Assembly: GCA_963576735.1 (NCBI GenBank)
Contig: OY755173.1
Coordinates: 18,756,873 to 18,820,872 of the forward strand
Direction: 5' to 3'
Source: Bedellia somnulentella
Taxonomy: Eukaryota > Arthropoda > Insecta > Lepidoptera > Bedelliidae
Length of the DNA: 64,000 nt
Under the pieces are notes generated by a model. That model saw only the letters and a program-made list of their open reading frames with translations, searched no databases and had not been told where the DNA came from. Shown piece by piece: positions 45,051 through 55,875 of this stretch. Position numbers and translations under genes: made by a program. Every line of letters starts with the position of its first letter. The first letter of the stretch is position 1.

Positions 45051-45495
45051 TATTTGATAAAATACATGCAGTGAATTATATGCAATTACAGTTATCTTAT
45101 CGTTTTTGTAAATTGGCAAATATTTTCTTCTAATGTGTTTCTTGTTACAAGACTGTAAAGTTGCTTTACGCAGATTTCTATTTTGTATACCTACTCATTT
45201 TGATACGATTACATTTAAACTGTATGCCTAGTGCTTTAAGGTATATTTTCCCTAAATGTTCAGATATTTATGATCACCCTGTCTGAGCAGATAACTTTGT
45301 CGAGTTGTGCTTTCAGATATTATTGTCTCTTTGAGTGTTCAGATTTAATTGAAAAACCACTGCTCATATATTTGTGGCGAATTGGATGTTCAGAGCTTTT
45401 TGACCTTATTTACCGTAAAGAATTTATTGAAATTTATTGCTGCTCAGATATATTTGAGTACCTCGGCCGCTCCGATATATCTGATGGCGACTGTA

Positions 45496-46089
45496 CTAAT
45501 AAAAAACTGGAGATAAGTTATGCGCGCTCGTAAGTGGCACTTAACAAACAGGCTAAATGGCTCATCTGACTTTAGTCGCACACCAGCTGCCGTCGCAATC
45601 GTACACCTGTTTTGGCGTGTTTGTTTATCAAAATAATCCTGAATGCCGTCGTGTGAGATGAGATTTTGCACAAACTATAGTAGAAAAACTATTAAAATTA
45701 TGGGAGTAGTAAAAGTTCATTCGTAAATATTATAAATTTACAACGTTTTAATTATAATATAAAATAAATTAGGTGTATCGTGTGTATAGATCTAAATTAT
45801 TCTTTGTCAAACGGTCGTCATAGTGTCATATTTCACGTCGGTACAGAGAAAATAAGTTTATTTCTTTTTAGCGCTTCCTATGAGATGTGCTATCTTGCCT
45901 ACATTTCAAATGTATTTGTGGTGTTTTGTTTGTATATATTTCTAGTGGTGTGCGTACATCTGCCGCAATCCGTGCCACTCGTAAGCGCCAGTTTCCTTGT
46001 AAATAACCTATCTAACGTTTTTTAGTACATCTATGCGAGTACTTCTATTGGCCGGCTGATAGTAGTTGGAACCGACAGCCACGGCTTGA
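45496..46089. other. unclassified stretch
   Basis: Short frames on both strands, no motifs. Confidence 0.4.
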
Positions 46090-46265
46090 AGTGGACTCCG
46101 TAGCTCGGAATCTTATATTTTTCTGAGAAAACGGTCAGTATGGCTAGAAATATAGAACCGCACTGGGTTGAATCTAAGAAAGAAATTTGTCAGGCTATCC
46201 TTTGGGTGTCACACCGGGGAGACCTCCGGGGTTAAACGCTAAGCTGCTGGACAACTAAGACAGTT
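46090..46265 (+). other. GC-richer segment of unknown origin, possible retroelement 5' piece
   Basis: CCGACAGCCACGGC, GAGAAAACGGTCAGTATGGC and CACACCGGGGAGACCTCCGG contrast with the AT-rich surroundings. From ATG at 46139 a short frame reads MARNIEPHWVESKKEIC and stops after about 32 codons. I do not recognise it; a LINE or LTR element 5' region is a guess. Confidence 0.3.
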
Positions 46266-46798
46266 TTTACGTATTTGGTCAAAAACGCAATTCATTATTT
46301 TTTGTGGAAAAAAACTGGCAACTCTCACTAATATTAGCCTGTGATGTTTAAAAATAGATAAAATGTTATATTGAACTCTCATTACTTAACACCATCTTCG
46401 GTATTTATCTAAAACTATATACATTTATACATATATGCAACCAAAACCTATTTTTTATATTCTTAAATATATGGTGAAAACAGAATCCTAATTACCTAAA
46501 GCCATGCTTAATATAATATTCCGTGACGTCAAAAGCCACTATCGAAAGTATAGAGGAAAAATAACAAGTAAATGGCTCGTAAGTGCCTTTCACCACGTAC
46601 CGTTTACGGGGAGCCGATTGCAAAGCGTTGCCGGACAAAATTGGTACATGTAATATAAAGGTTTAAAAACATGCCATCACAGAATACATAAAGGCTAATA
46701 TACTTTACTGCCGGGAAGCCAACGATTGGTATTTACACACATCCCTTTAAACAAGTTCTGCCCAGCTAGCATAAAGGACCTTTTAACTATTTATTTAT
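46266..46798. other. AT-rich stretch, nothing recognised
   Basis: No supported feature up to the TIR element. Confidence 0.45.
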
Positions 46799-47703
46799 GT
46801 CGTAGGATGATTTGATGTTTAGGTTTTTTGCAAAAAACCTAGGGATTTTGCAAAAATCCGGATAATTAGACAACGGTTATAATATTTTCTAATCTTACTA
46901 GGTTTTTTGCAAAAAAACTAGTTGGTTTAGTATGACTCCGAAATGAAATGTCAGTTTTTATGAATACTGTACACTGATTGGTCGATTGCAATGCCCCATA
47001 AACACGTCATCTCTGATTGGTTGTTAATGAAGACGTACTTACTTCATTGTTCCTTCCTACATTTAATTTGATTGTTATTTTAATTTTAGTAACAAAATGT
47101 TCCTAAGTAGAAAAATAGTATTGTCATTTCCCTTTATAACTCTAACTATAATACCTCAATACTACAATTTAAAATGTACTTACTTTATTGTTCCTACCTA
47201 TATTGAAGGTGTCCGTGGCCGAGTGGATAGGTCTGGAGGTTGCGGGTTTGATCCCCGCTGAGAGCAAAATTTATGTGATGAGCATATGTGTATTATATTA
47301 TATTAAATATATCGCTGAGTTAGTATCCCATACTACAAGTGTTACTTAGTTTGGGGTAACTTGATCTGTGTATAATATGTCCGAACGTGATCGTAAATTT
47401 ACTCCAACAAAAGAGTAAAAAAAAATATTTAATTCCTAGTATCAAATAAGTGTTGTCATTTCTTACCCTTTATAACTCTAGTATCTCAATACAACAATGA
47501 CGAACCAATCAGAATAAGTGTAGGCTAGCAATCAGAAATCAGCCAATCAGCATTAAAGAAGTACAATCTTACTAAACCAACTAGTTTTTTTGCAAAAAAC
47601 CTAGTAAGATTAGAAAATATTATAACCGTTGTCTAATTATCCGGATTTTTGCAAAATCCCTAGGTTTTTTGCAAAAAACCTAAACATCAAATCATCCTAC
47701 GAC
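46799..47703. mobile_element. 905-bp element with perfect 134-bp inverted termini
   Basis: 46799-46932 is an exact inverse complement of 47570-47703. ATTTAT flanks both ends (46793-46798, 47704-47709), a possible 6-bp duplication. Each arm contains the 20-bp palindrome AGGTTTTTTGCAAAAAACCT, then GGATTTTGCAAAAATCC and AGGTTTTTTGCAAAAAAACTA. No transposase. An S3 SINE is inserted at 47205-47385. Superfamily unknown. Confidence 0.88.
47205..47385 (+). mobile_element. S3 tRNA-headed SINE
   Basis: GTGTCCGTGGCCGAGTGGATA (A-box region), GGGTTTGATCCCCGCTGAGA (B box), ATTTATGTGATGAGCATATG and the 3' TTACTTAGTTTGGGGTAACT with TTGATCTGTGTATAATATG. Compared with the copy at 57480 about 15 bases of the anticodon region are missing. 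Confidence 0.78.
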
Positions 47704-47709
47704 ATTTAT

Positions 47710-47962
47710 ACATACAATACATACATATACTCACGGCTGTAAATCCCTAGAAGGGGTAGCCAGAGCTAAGGAATTAGAAATTCCTCAGCCACTTTTGGAA
47801 ATGAGATTGGGGAAAAGATGGTAAAAATAAAGATTGTTGGTGATGGGTCTCCAACCGCATCGCCCAAAAATCCCTTAAAAGTCCCAATACCGTTAGTCGC
47901 CTCTTACGTACACCCACCGGAAGAAATGGGGTAGTGCTATTCTAAGCCGACACTACACAGCA
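47710..47962 (-). mobile_element. S2 element, near consensus
   Basis: Full-length S2 directly beside the 905-bp TIR element. Confidence 0.9.
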
Positions 47963-48511
47963 TATTTATTTATTTATTTATTAATATTTTAGGTTTTTCA
48001 ACAGACATACACTTTACATTTACAGAACAATATGCAATACATGAAACCTCAATGTGAATTCAATAATAGAAAATCACAGCATTCACAATACATCACGTAA
48101 GACTTACATACTACAAGTTGGCATAATTACCAGGAATGACTGAAAAATAAAATATAATAAAACTAGGGCCTTAATTTTCATCATTACAAGCGTGTTTATT
48201 TGATGTAAATTAGGATTAATTTGATTTAGTTTTTGTTTACACTATATTACGCGTGGTATTAAACAGCCATCTGTTTCGGACTTACCTAGTATTGTATACT
48301 GCCATCTCATTCTAATCGTTATCGTGTCGATATAATAGGGCTCGTACTAGCCGGGCTGTTTCGGACTTACTTCATATCGTATACTTTTATCTCATTCTAA
48401 CCGACAGAGTAACGATAACGTACCGCTCGTGCTGGGCCTACTAGTCATAAAGTATTAAAAAAGACTAAGATAAGGAGCTGAAACGGATCTCTTGTGACCT
48501 ATTCTTTATTC
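47963..48511. other. TTTA microsatellite and unclassified DNA
   Basis: It starts with TATTTATTTATTTATTTAT, perhaps the antisense tail of a LINE 3' end. Nothing else supported. Confidence 0.4.
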
Positions 48512-49290
48512 TTTTTAAGCGACTTCAAAAAAAGGAGTGTTCTTAATTCGACCGTACATTTTTTTTTTATGTTTGTTCGCCGATTACTTCGCCATTTATG
48601 AACCGATTTTGATTATTATTTTTTTGTTCGAAAGAAGATACTCCCGGATTGGTACCATGATGAGGATATCAGGGTCTGATGATGGGATCTTGGAGAAATC
48701 GAGGGGAACCCTCAAATTTTATAGGCAAATGTACCGCGTTTTACATATTTTCTGAACTTATATTGGCATTTGCTTCTGAAAATTATCTTGTTATGCAGCT
48801 GAGCTGATAATGGAAGGTGTGGGTCCTCAATCACTAGGTATTAGGAAACAGTTCTTTCCACATTCTATATAGATTTATACTCATTGCATTTCTTTTGTTA
48901 TGTTATTGTTACCGAGAAAGTACCATGAACCAGGATCTGATGATGGCATCCCAGGAAATCGAGGGGACTGTCGAAACTCACAATCATGTGAAAGTGTATT
49001 TGTTCAAAATGCCGATAGGCCTGTACTGTATAACGTGAGAACACTGTCCAAGCAATCGTGGGTACTCTGAACAACAGGTGTCAATGTCACGTGATATTCA
49101 AAAGTATTACTACCTCTGCTTACCCCTTCGGGGATATTTGGCGTGAACGTTTGAGTCTTCCTTGAGATGTAGAATTGTAGACCATCGCCTTTCGAGGGAT
49201 TTCAAGAACAATGTAAAGCTACATATTGTTGAGCCTATTTAATATCGTACAATAATAGAAATACCGGAAATACGAAGAATAATACAGTAA
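48512..49290 (+). repeat. T repeat, copy 1
   Basis: It starts TTTTTAAGCGACTTCAAAAA, contains TTCGCCGATTACTTCGCC, GATATCAGGGTCTGATGATG and AATCGAGGGGAACCCTCAAA, and ends near CGGAAATACGAAGAATAA. A second copy lies in the opposite orientation at 55315-56540. An S1 fragment is at the same internal site in both. Confidence 0.75.
48985..49151 (+). mobile_element. S1 SINE fragment inside T repeat copy 1
   Basis: From ATGTGAAAGTGTATTTGTTC to GATATTTGGCGTGAACG. Its breakpoints are the same as in T copy 2 (55876-56047): AACTCACAATC on one side, TTTGAGTCTT on the other. Confidence 0.85.
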
Positions 49291-49353
49291 CCGTCGCTTC
49301 CTCATCCGAGTGGCATCTTTGCCAGGTCTTCCCATCTCTAAAACTCATAAAAT

Positions 49354-49943
49354 CATTTAATTTTTAACAAAAAGAAAGCCGACTTCATAGTTGGAAAAAC
49401 AACCGAAAATAAACAATCTAGTACTAAAAAGTACGAAATAAATTTTTAAATTGAATATGAGTACTGTAATTAATAACTTAGCATTATTTTAGTCAGTTAA
49501 ACCTACCTAAATATTAAAATTCTCTTAAATTAATTTTTGAGACGGTGCCAGTCAAACAAAAGTTAATTCGCCCTACTATCTATCTCTGATTATTACAATC
49601 TAAACAATATATATCGATCACCTAACGTTTTAAATGGTAATACGTACAAAAATCAATTTACCCTACAACTACAAGGTATCCTACATTGTACATGTATATG
49701 AAGTGCGAAATACACACTTATTATTATCAATCACCACACAGGCTGGCACCGGCTCACAAATTAATTATAGAGAATTTTAAGATTTAGGTAGGTTTAACTG
49801 ACGCGTGTGGAATAAAAAAAAATGCTAAGTTATTAATCACAGTACTCATATTCAATTTAAAAACTTATTTCGTACTTTTTAGTACTAGATTTAATTTTCG
49901 GTTGTTTTTCCAACTATGAAGTCGGTTTTCTTTTTGTTAAAAG
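49354..49943. mobile_element. fold-back with ~175-bp inverted arms related to the T repeat end
   Basis: TTTTTAACAAAAAGAAAGCC, GACTTCATAGTTGGAAAAAC and CTAGTACTAAAAAGTACGAA near 49356-49440 are mirrored at 49850-49943. The arms pair to about 49535 and 49777. The same arm sequence forms one end of T copy 2 (55315-55490). The 240-bp centre is not recognised. Confidence 0.75.
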
Positions 49944-50108
49944 TTATTTTTTATAATATTTAGGTATTAGTGTTCACCACATTGTCGTTCTTTAGGACAG
50001 ATAATTATCGTTACAAACTGACAACTGAAAATCCAAAAGAATTCGCCGCTACTAAACAAAGGGTACATGTGTTGAATCAAATTGATTTTAAAGAATGTTA
50101 CGTGAGCA

Positions 50109-50274
50109 TACTGTGTAGTAAAGATTTATTTTTTCGGTGATGCAGTTGGAGACAAATATTTACTTTAGAATCTTTTCCCCTTCAAGTTCCAAAAGTTACT
50201 TATGAATTTCTTATTCCGAAGCTCTGGCTACCCCTTGTAGGGATTTATAGCCGTGAATTTACGTATGTATATGT
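50109..50274 (+). mobile_element. S2 element, internally deleted
   Basis: ACTGTGTAGTA is joined to TTTTTTCGGTGATGCAGTTG, followed by the 3' part to GCCGTGAATTTACGTATG. Its tail meets the tail of the next S2 copy. Confidence 0.7.
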
Positions 50275-50468
50275 TCATACATACATACATATACTCACGG
50301 CTATAATTCCCTAGAAGGGGTAGCCAGAGCCAAGTAATTATATATTCCTCAGCCACTTTTGGAAGTTGAGTGGGAAGAAGGCGTTAAAATGAAGGTTTTT
50401 GGTGATGGGTCTCCAACCACATACGACACCCTTTCTATTACGAAATTCGAAGCCGGCACTACACGTCA
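50275..50468 (-). mobile_element. S2 element, tail to tail with its neighbour
   Basis: CATACATACATACATATAC, CACGGCTATAATTCCCTAG and CCGGCACTACACGTC. A deletion removes the CCCAAAAATCCCTTAAAAG region. Confidence 0.8.
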
Positions 50469-51104
50469 CGGTATGTATTCAATATTTATATAATTACATA
50501 CATAAATAAGTACATGAAAGACTGCTTTTATTCACATACGCGCTTTTGAGCTTTCCACAACTGTCAGGTTCTTGCCTTTATTCAAGACCCAAACGTGTTT
50601 GAGCAAACAGACAGATGAACGGACATGGCGGAACTATAAGGGTTTCTTGTTGACCTTATAACCCTAATACGGAGTAACATTTAAGTTTTGTCTCTGTAAT
50701 CGTTACTAAAATTCAAAGCGAAAATCCAGTAATAAAAATAATAAATTGAATTTGTGAACTCAGTCAACAAGAAATTTTAAATTGGATATAGGGTTTTCAT
50801 TATTAATGGATTTAAATTTCAGTCATGATATAACGAATTTTACCAGATATAATCTCTAAAATGTACTTGACATATTTTTGATCTTTTAATATGAAAATTG
50901 TTAAGTTAATTGCTATTATTGTTTAAATGTCTTGTGATATATGCAAAATGGTGAAACACTCTGATAGTCGAATAAAAAAAACATCGGCTGAGCGAGCGAA
51001 AATATTGCGTGAAAAGCCTATTTTAAGATTTAAAGTCATTAGCTGACGCAATTATATACTCACGCCATTATCCTCATAGAGGTTCATAGAGTTGCGAAAC
51101 TGAA
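50469..51104. other. unclassified; RTE-like end near 51057
   Basis: ATACTCACGCCATTATCCTC at 51056 resembles an RTE 3' terminus on the minus strand. Otherwise nothing supported. Confidence 0.4.
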
Positions 51105-51200
51105 GTCGTAATGAAGGGGTGGTTGAAATACCAATACTGTTGAACATCGAGTGACATTATTGTGACCTGATGTCGGAGTACCCAAGTCATACCCACGGTA
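51105..51200 (-). repeat. S1 SINE scrap, degraded
   Basis: AATGAAGGGGTGGTTGAAAT, CTGTTGAACATCGAGTGACA and GGAGTACCCAAGTC track the S1 3' region with many changes. Confidence 0.5.
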
Positions 51201-51903
51201 GGCATACTTATACTACTATACTAGCTATGTAAGTAGGCCTGACCATAGAGAATTTCACGAAAAGCGGTTTCCAATCATAGTTCAGTACAAAAATTGCTAT
51301 TACACATTCCACCAAATATAATAATAATAATTTTATTTTATTTGACAAAAGGTAGACCATTACACTTATTACATTAATACATTACGATTACAAGGTGTAC
51401 TATATGCGGAAGCTTGTTATTTACATCTAAGTATCTACATACTAATTCAATTTTGTAAATGCAGCCATAAGCTTCCAAAATAAAATATAAAACTATATAA
51501 TATAACAAGGAAAAGTGAATTTTAATGTTACGGAATGTGTGGGTGTGTCTTGTTTGTGTGCGTTTGTGTGTGTGCGAATGAATGCGATAGAAATCTAAAG
51601 AAAATTTTCTAATTTATTCACAACAGGGTCTGATATAATTTTGCTCCCTGCCCTCCAAACTAGGTACAACCTGTATTTTAGAAGGCAGTGATTAGCTGCG
51701 GTCCTATTTTCATTGTGTGCTCATACTGATTCAGTTGATGGTTGATTTTGTGTAATTGGTAAATATAATTGTCAATATAAATTATCCCTACATCATGATT
51801 TGTTGATTCAATGTTCTGACTTTTGTTGGTCATACAATTGCTTCGCTAAAGTCAGGGGAACACACTGAATCATTTATGGATATCGTAATTTTTTGTAGTA
51901 GCT
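51201..51903. other. unclassified stretch
   Basis: AATAATAATAATTTTATTTT near 51320 and a GT-rich run near 51540-51575 are the only notable simple sequences. Confidence 0.4.
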
Positions 51904-52146
51904 GCTGTGTAGTGTCGGCTTAGAATAACACTACCCTATTTCTTCCGGTGGGTGTACGTAAGAGGCGACTAACGGTATTGGGGCTATTAAAGGATTTTTG
52001 GCCGATGCGGTTGGAGACCCATCACCAACAACCTTTATTTTACCATCTTTTCCCCACTCAACTTTCCAAAAGTGGCTGAGGAATTTCTAATTCTTAGCTC
52101 TGGCTACCCCTTCTAGGGATTTATAGCCGTGAGTATAGGTATGTAG
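51904..52146 (+). mobile_element. S2 element, near consensus
   Basis: GCTGTGTAGTGTCGGCTTAG to GCCGTGAGTATAGGTATG. Confidence 0.9.
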
Positions 52147-52298
52147 TTGTTGGTTTCTTCTCTATTTAATTAAGTTCTCTATTCGCCTGACTCAGGATTC
52201 AAACTTATCAACAAATCATATATTACGTCATCTATAGGTAATATTCATATCGTTGTATATTTACACACCACGCTCTGTCACATAAGCTAAAACTAAAT

Positions 52299-52491
52299 AC
52301 ATACATACATATACTCACGGCTATAAATCCCTTAACGGGGTAGCCAGAGCTTTGGAATGAGAAATTCCTCAGCCACTTTTGGAAGTTGATGGGGGAAAAG
52401 ATGGTAATAATAAATGTTTTTGGTGACGGGTCTCCAACCACATCGCCCAAAAATCACTTAAAAAGCCCCTATACCCTTAGTCGCCTCTTAC
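52299..52491 (-). mobile_element. S2 element, 5'-truncated, with 13-bp target duplication
   Basis: The copy stops at CGCCTCTTAC, lacking the first ~60 bases of S2, yet GCTAAAACTAAAT flanks it on both sides (52286-52298, 52492-52504). Truncation and insertion were therefore one event, as in target-primed reverse transcription. Confidence 0.9.
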
Positions 52492-52844
52492 GCTAAAACT
52501 AAATAAAACTAAATAATAATAATAAAAAATAATACCATCATGTATCTAAACCCTCAAATAACAATATAAAGTTGAACATGACTTGAATAGGCATGAAAAC
52601 GATCGGTTCATTACGTTGAAATTGAAATATGTCAAATAATAAGCCTCGTATTTACGTTTGAAGCTTCATAAGATAAATGACGTCAACCTCTGAAGCAATG
52701 TTAACTCAAAGAAGAATGGCTCTTTGAGGACTTACAGTTAAAACGGATTATGATAGGCGTGTTAAGGTTGTAATCCTTAGTGTCGAGTAAGTGTCATATC
52801 AGTTTGATAAGCTTTTTATGTGCTGCCTATAAACAATTATTTCA

Positions 52845-52950
52845 CCAACCAACTTCTAAAAGCGGGTGAAGAACTAATAAAAGACGAAGTTCTAGTTAGA
52901 AGCTCTGACTACCCCTTTTAGGGAACAGCCGTGAGGGCGAGTGAGTAGGT
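52845..52950 (+). mobile_element. S2 element, 3' part, degraded
   Basis: CCAACTTCTAAAAGCGGGTG, CTCTGACTACCCCTTTTAGG and AACAGCCGTGAGGGCGAGTG. Confidence 0.65.
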
Positions 52951-53026
52951 ATATTCAAGAATTTAATATTGAATCCTACGATTTACCGACGAACGGTTTT
53001 TTACAGTAACATACTTATATAACAAT

Positions 53027-53100
53027 AGTGGCCCACCCCAGCTTCTCACAGATAGCGTTATTTTTCAATTATCTAAAGTTTTTTCAATCACTACTTACCT
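53027..53100 (-). repeat. Helitron family B 3' end scrap
   Basis: GTGGCCCACCCCAGCTTCTC, AGATAGCGTTATTTTTCAAT and TTTTTTCAATCACTACTT line up with the start of the copies at 36232 and 40226. Confidence 0.55.
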
Positions 53101-53162
53101 GATATAAAAATAAGCCTGATGATATCTTTCGGTATTTCTTACTTAAAAACAAACAATGTGAT

Positions 53163-53195
53163 GTCTCTCTTTCTCTCTTTCTCTTTCTTTCTTTC
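53163..53195. repeat. CT-rich microsatellite
   Basis: A run of TCTCTT and CTTT units. The basic peptide on the opposite strand is only its translation. Confidence 0.7.
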
Positions 53196-53224
53196 AAACT
53201 CGTGACTAAAATCAATACTATTCC

Positions 53225-54015
53225 AGTAGAAGTTGACATATATACGTAATTATTTGTCAGCATCGAGCCTTTAAGTATATTGATAGTAAAAATTTTCCGG
53301 CATGCAAACACAAACACGATGCATAAACAAGCTGATTCATCAAAAATTCTTGAGCGATACTTCATAAAATTCCAAGTATCGATAAAGGGTTATGTGGGAT
53401 ATCAATTTCTTCCTCGAAGAATATTTGTATAAAGTTTGAGCGCAATTTTCAGTTAGTATTAAAATAAAATTATTATATTCAGTACTACATACATACATAT
53501 TTCCACGTCTATAAATCCCTAGAAGGGGTAGCCAGAGCTTTGGAACAGGAACTTCATCAGCCAATTTTAGAAGTGTGGAAAAGATTTTATAGCAAATGTA
53601 TTTGGTGTAAAATCACTTAAAAAGCCCCATTACCCTTAGCTGCATCTTACAAACACCCACGGGAAGACATGGGGTAGTGCTACTCTAAGCCGACACTACA
53701 CAAAATTTGGTGATACTGATATATTCTATGAGCCCATAAGGGGAAGAAATTCAACAAATCCGCAGCTAATTTGTCAAAAAGAGAAAATAGAAAAAGGATT
53801 TCTTTTTATTATCAGCCACATCTTTCAAACATAATTAAAACCTTTGCTAGGAATAAAGAATAAGAGTATAAATAAGGTAGAGCATTTTATAAAAAGACAC
53901 GAAATTGTTGAATGTTTTATTATTTTATGTTAGCTGGAAATTCATGAGAATTATATTATTTTCCGCAGCAAAATATTTAATATTAGCTTGCATATGTTAC
54001 TGGAAAAACCAGTTA
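53225..54015 (+). repeat. unclassified repeat R, copy 1 (with S2 inside)
   Basis: This region matches the inverse complement of 60598-61160: for example GCATCGAGCC, AATTTTCCGGCATGCAAACA, ATAAAGGGTTATGTGGGATA and ATTTGTCAAAAA.AGAAAATAG. S2 interrupts it at 53487-53702. No terminal repeats or coding motifs recognised. Confidence 0.7.
53487..53702 (-). mobile_element. S2 element with internal deletions
   Basis: Tail, CCACGTCTATAAATCCCTAG and the right end AAGCCGACACTACACA. The GATGGGTCTCCAACCGC block is missing. The empty site in repeat R copy 2 shows it inserted later. Confidence 0.82.
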
Positions 54016-54017
54016 AT

Positions 54018-54236
54018 TTATCTGGTTCTTAACGGCGAGGGAAAAAATTGTGAGGAAACCCATAAAGCTAAGTTGTACTTTGTCATGTGAGTGTATTCAT
54101 ACAGAGACGGCGATAGGCCTGCCACCTATCCCGTGTACACTATCCAAGCAAAACGTGGGTACTTTGAACATCAGTTGATGTTCATCATTATAAGTACCTC
54201 TGCCAACCCCCTCGGGGATATACGTGAACATTAGAG
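54018..54236 (+). mobile_element. S1 SINE, 5'-truncated
   Basis: AATTTATCTGGTTCTTAACG, AGGCCTGCCACCTATCCCG and GCCAACCCCCTCGGGGATAT. Confidence 0.8.
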
Positions 54237-54887
54237 TTGAATTGAAATTTTAAAGTGAGGTATGCAGGAGAACGTATTCGTTGCCCATGTAGTGAATGGC
54301 AACTTGTGGCTAAAACATTTTATTAAGAAATGCACTTATTTAATATAGCATACATCCTCATCATAAACTTAACTAGTTAATTCAAAGAGTAATTATTTTT
54401 TACGTATAAGAAAACAACTTGGGTCCACAATATTATGTTTTTATTTAAAATATTTTACATTATAATCCAAAAAGACTAACGTATTTTTTATTCCATTACT
54501 TATAATATTTTGGGATGTATACCGGTTTTAATATAACTGTTCGTAATTCAGCTATGATATTTTAACGCTTACTTTAGTCTAGTTTCTTTGATCGTTTCAA
54601 TCATCTATTGTTAGTATTGGAACACGGGGGCGCTTCAGTTTTACGGTCTGTTCAATGTTTTATCTAAATTGAATTCTGATTTGAATGGTTTAGCTCGATA
54701 ACCTTTTCGTTTTGTTGATGGCAGATGGGACTTGGAATTTATCACTACTTGTCTTCAAAGTCGACGTGTTTGTGATGGCTATAGGTAATTCGTTTGATGG
54801 TTTTTAAAGTGATATTGAGTAGCGCTGTCATAAGTTTTATAGTTTTCGTTGTAATTTAAGTAAGAGGTTGTAAATAAATAAATTATT
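54237..54887. other. AT-rich stretch, nothing recognised
   Basis: No supported feature. Confidence 0.45.
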
Positions 54888-55127
54888 GCTGTGTAGTGTC
54901 GGCTAAGAACAGCACTACCCCATTCCTTCCCGTGTGTGTTCGTTAGAGGAAACTAAGGGCTTTTTAAGTTATTTTTGGGTGATGTGGTTGGAGACCCATC
55001 ACCAAAAACCTTTGTTTTACAATCTTATCCCCACAAAACTTCCAAAAGTGCCTGAGGTATTTCTTAATCCGAGGCTCTGGCTACCCCTGCTAGGGATCTA
55101 TAGCCGTTAGCATATGTATGTATGTAT
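54888..55127 (+). mobile_element. S2 element, near full length
   Basis: GCTGTGTAGTGTCGGCTAAG to GCCGTTAGCATATGTATG. Directly followed by the 5' part of another S2. Confidence 0.87.
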
Positions 55128-55128
55128 T

Positions 55129-55200
55129 GCTGTGTAGTGTCGGCTTAGAATAGAACTAATCCATTTCATCTCATGGATGTTATACAAGGCCACTGAGAGA
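55129..55200 (+). mobile_element. S2 element, 5' part
   Basis: GCTGTGTAGTGTCGGCTTAG then rapid divergence; the copy is lost after about 70 bases. Confidence 0.65.
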
Positions 55201-55525
55201 GCTGCTGATATGACCAGAGACTCACTGACTATGTTTTTAATCTCATATAACTTTTCTCACTAAAGGGTAACAACAGAAATGTACCACAATCTATATATAT
55301 AAAAAAAATATATTTTTTAACAAAAAGAAAACCGACTTCATATTTGGAAAAACAACCGAAAATAAACAATCTAGTACTAAAAAGTACGAAATAAGTTTTT
55401 TAATTGAATATGATTACTGTGATTAATACCTTAGCATTTTTTTTATTTTACACGCGTCAGTTCAACCTACCTAAATATTAAAATTATTCTTCGTATTTCC
55501 GATATTTCTATTATTGTACGATATT

Positions 55526-55778
55526 GCTGTGTACGGCTTAGAATAGCACTACCCCATTTCTTCCGGTGGGTTTACGTAAAAGACGACTAACGGTATTGGG
55601 GCTTTTAAGGAATTTTTGTACGATGCGGTTGGAGACCCATCCACAACAACCTTTATTTTTATCATCTTTTCCCCATTCACATTTCCAAAAGTGGCTGAGG
55701 AATTTCTGATTCCTTAGCTTTGGCTACCCCTTCTTGGGATTTCAAGCCGTGAGTATATGTATGTATATATGTATGTAT
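55526..55778 (+). mobile_element. S2 element with 10-bp target duplication
   Basis: GTACGATATT at 55516-55525 and 55779-55788. The 5' end lacks a few bases (GCTGTGTACGGCTTAG). Confidence 0.92.
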
Positions 55779-55875
55779 GTACGATATTAAATAGGCTCAA
55801 CCATATGTAACTTTACATTTTTTGTTAAAATCCCCTCGAAAGGCGATGGTCTACAATTCTACATCTCAAGAAAGA

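Larger units (their letters stand above)
42427..45493. mobile_element. 3.07-kb fold-back, Tc1/mariner-like, ~280-bp inverted termini
   Basis: It begins CAGTCGCCATCAGATATATC and ends with the inverse complement, flanked by TA at 42425-42426 and 45494-45495 as for Tc1/mariner elements. The arms, about 42427-42709 and 45216-45493, are similar over their whole length with a few mismatches. ATATCTGA or TCAGATAT recurs many times in each arm. No transposase. The interior holds a tRNA-type SINE (43230-43304) and nested Helitrons (43939-45050). Confidence 0.85.

Noticed and set aside
42416..45533. Two similar small frames at 42416-42613 (minus) and 45270-45533 (plus)
   Set aside because: They are the two arms of the same fold-back element read on opposite strands, not a gene pair.
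45780..46025. Hydrophobic 81-codon frame as a small membrane protein
   Set aside because: AT-rich DNA often gives Phe/Leu/Ile-rich chance frames; no start context, homologous motif or splice context supports it.
53084..53365. Frame with a KERKRKRERE basic stretch
   Set aside because: It is the translation of the CT-rich microsatellite.
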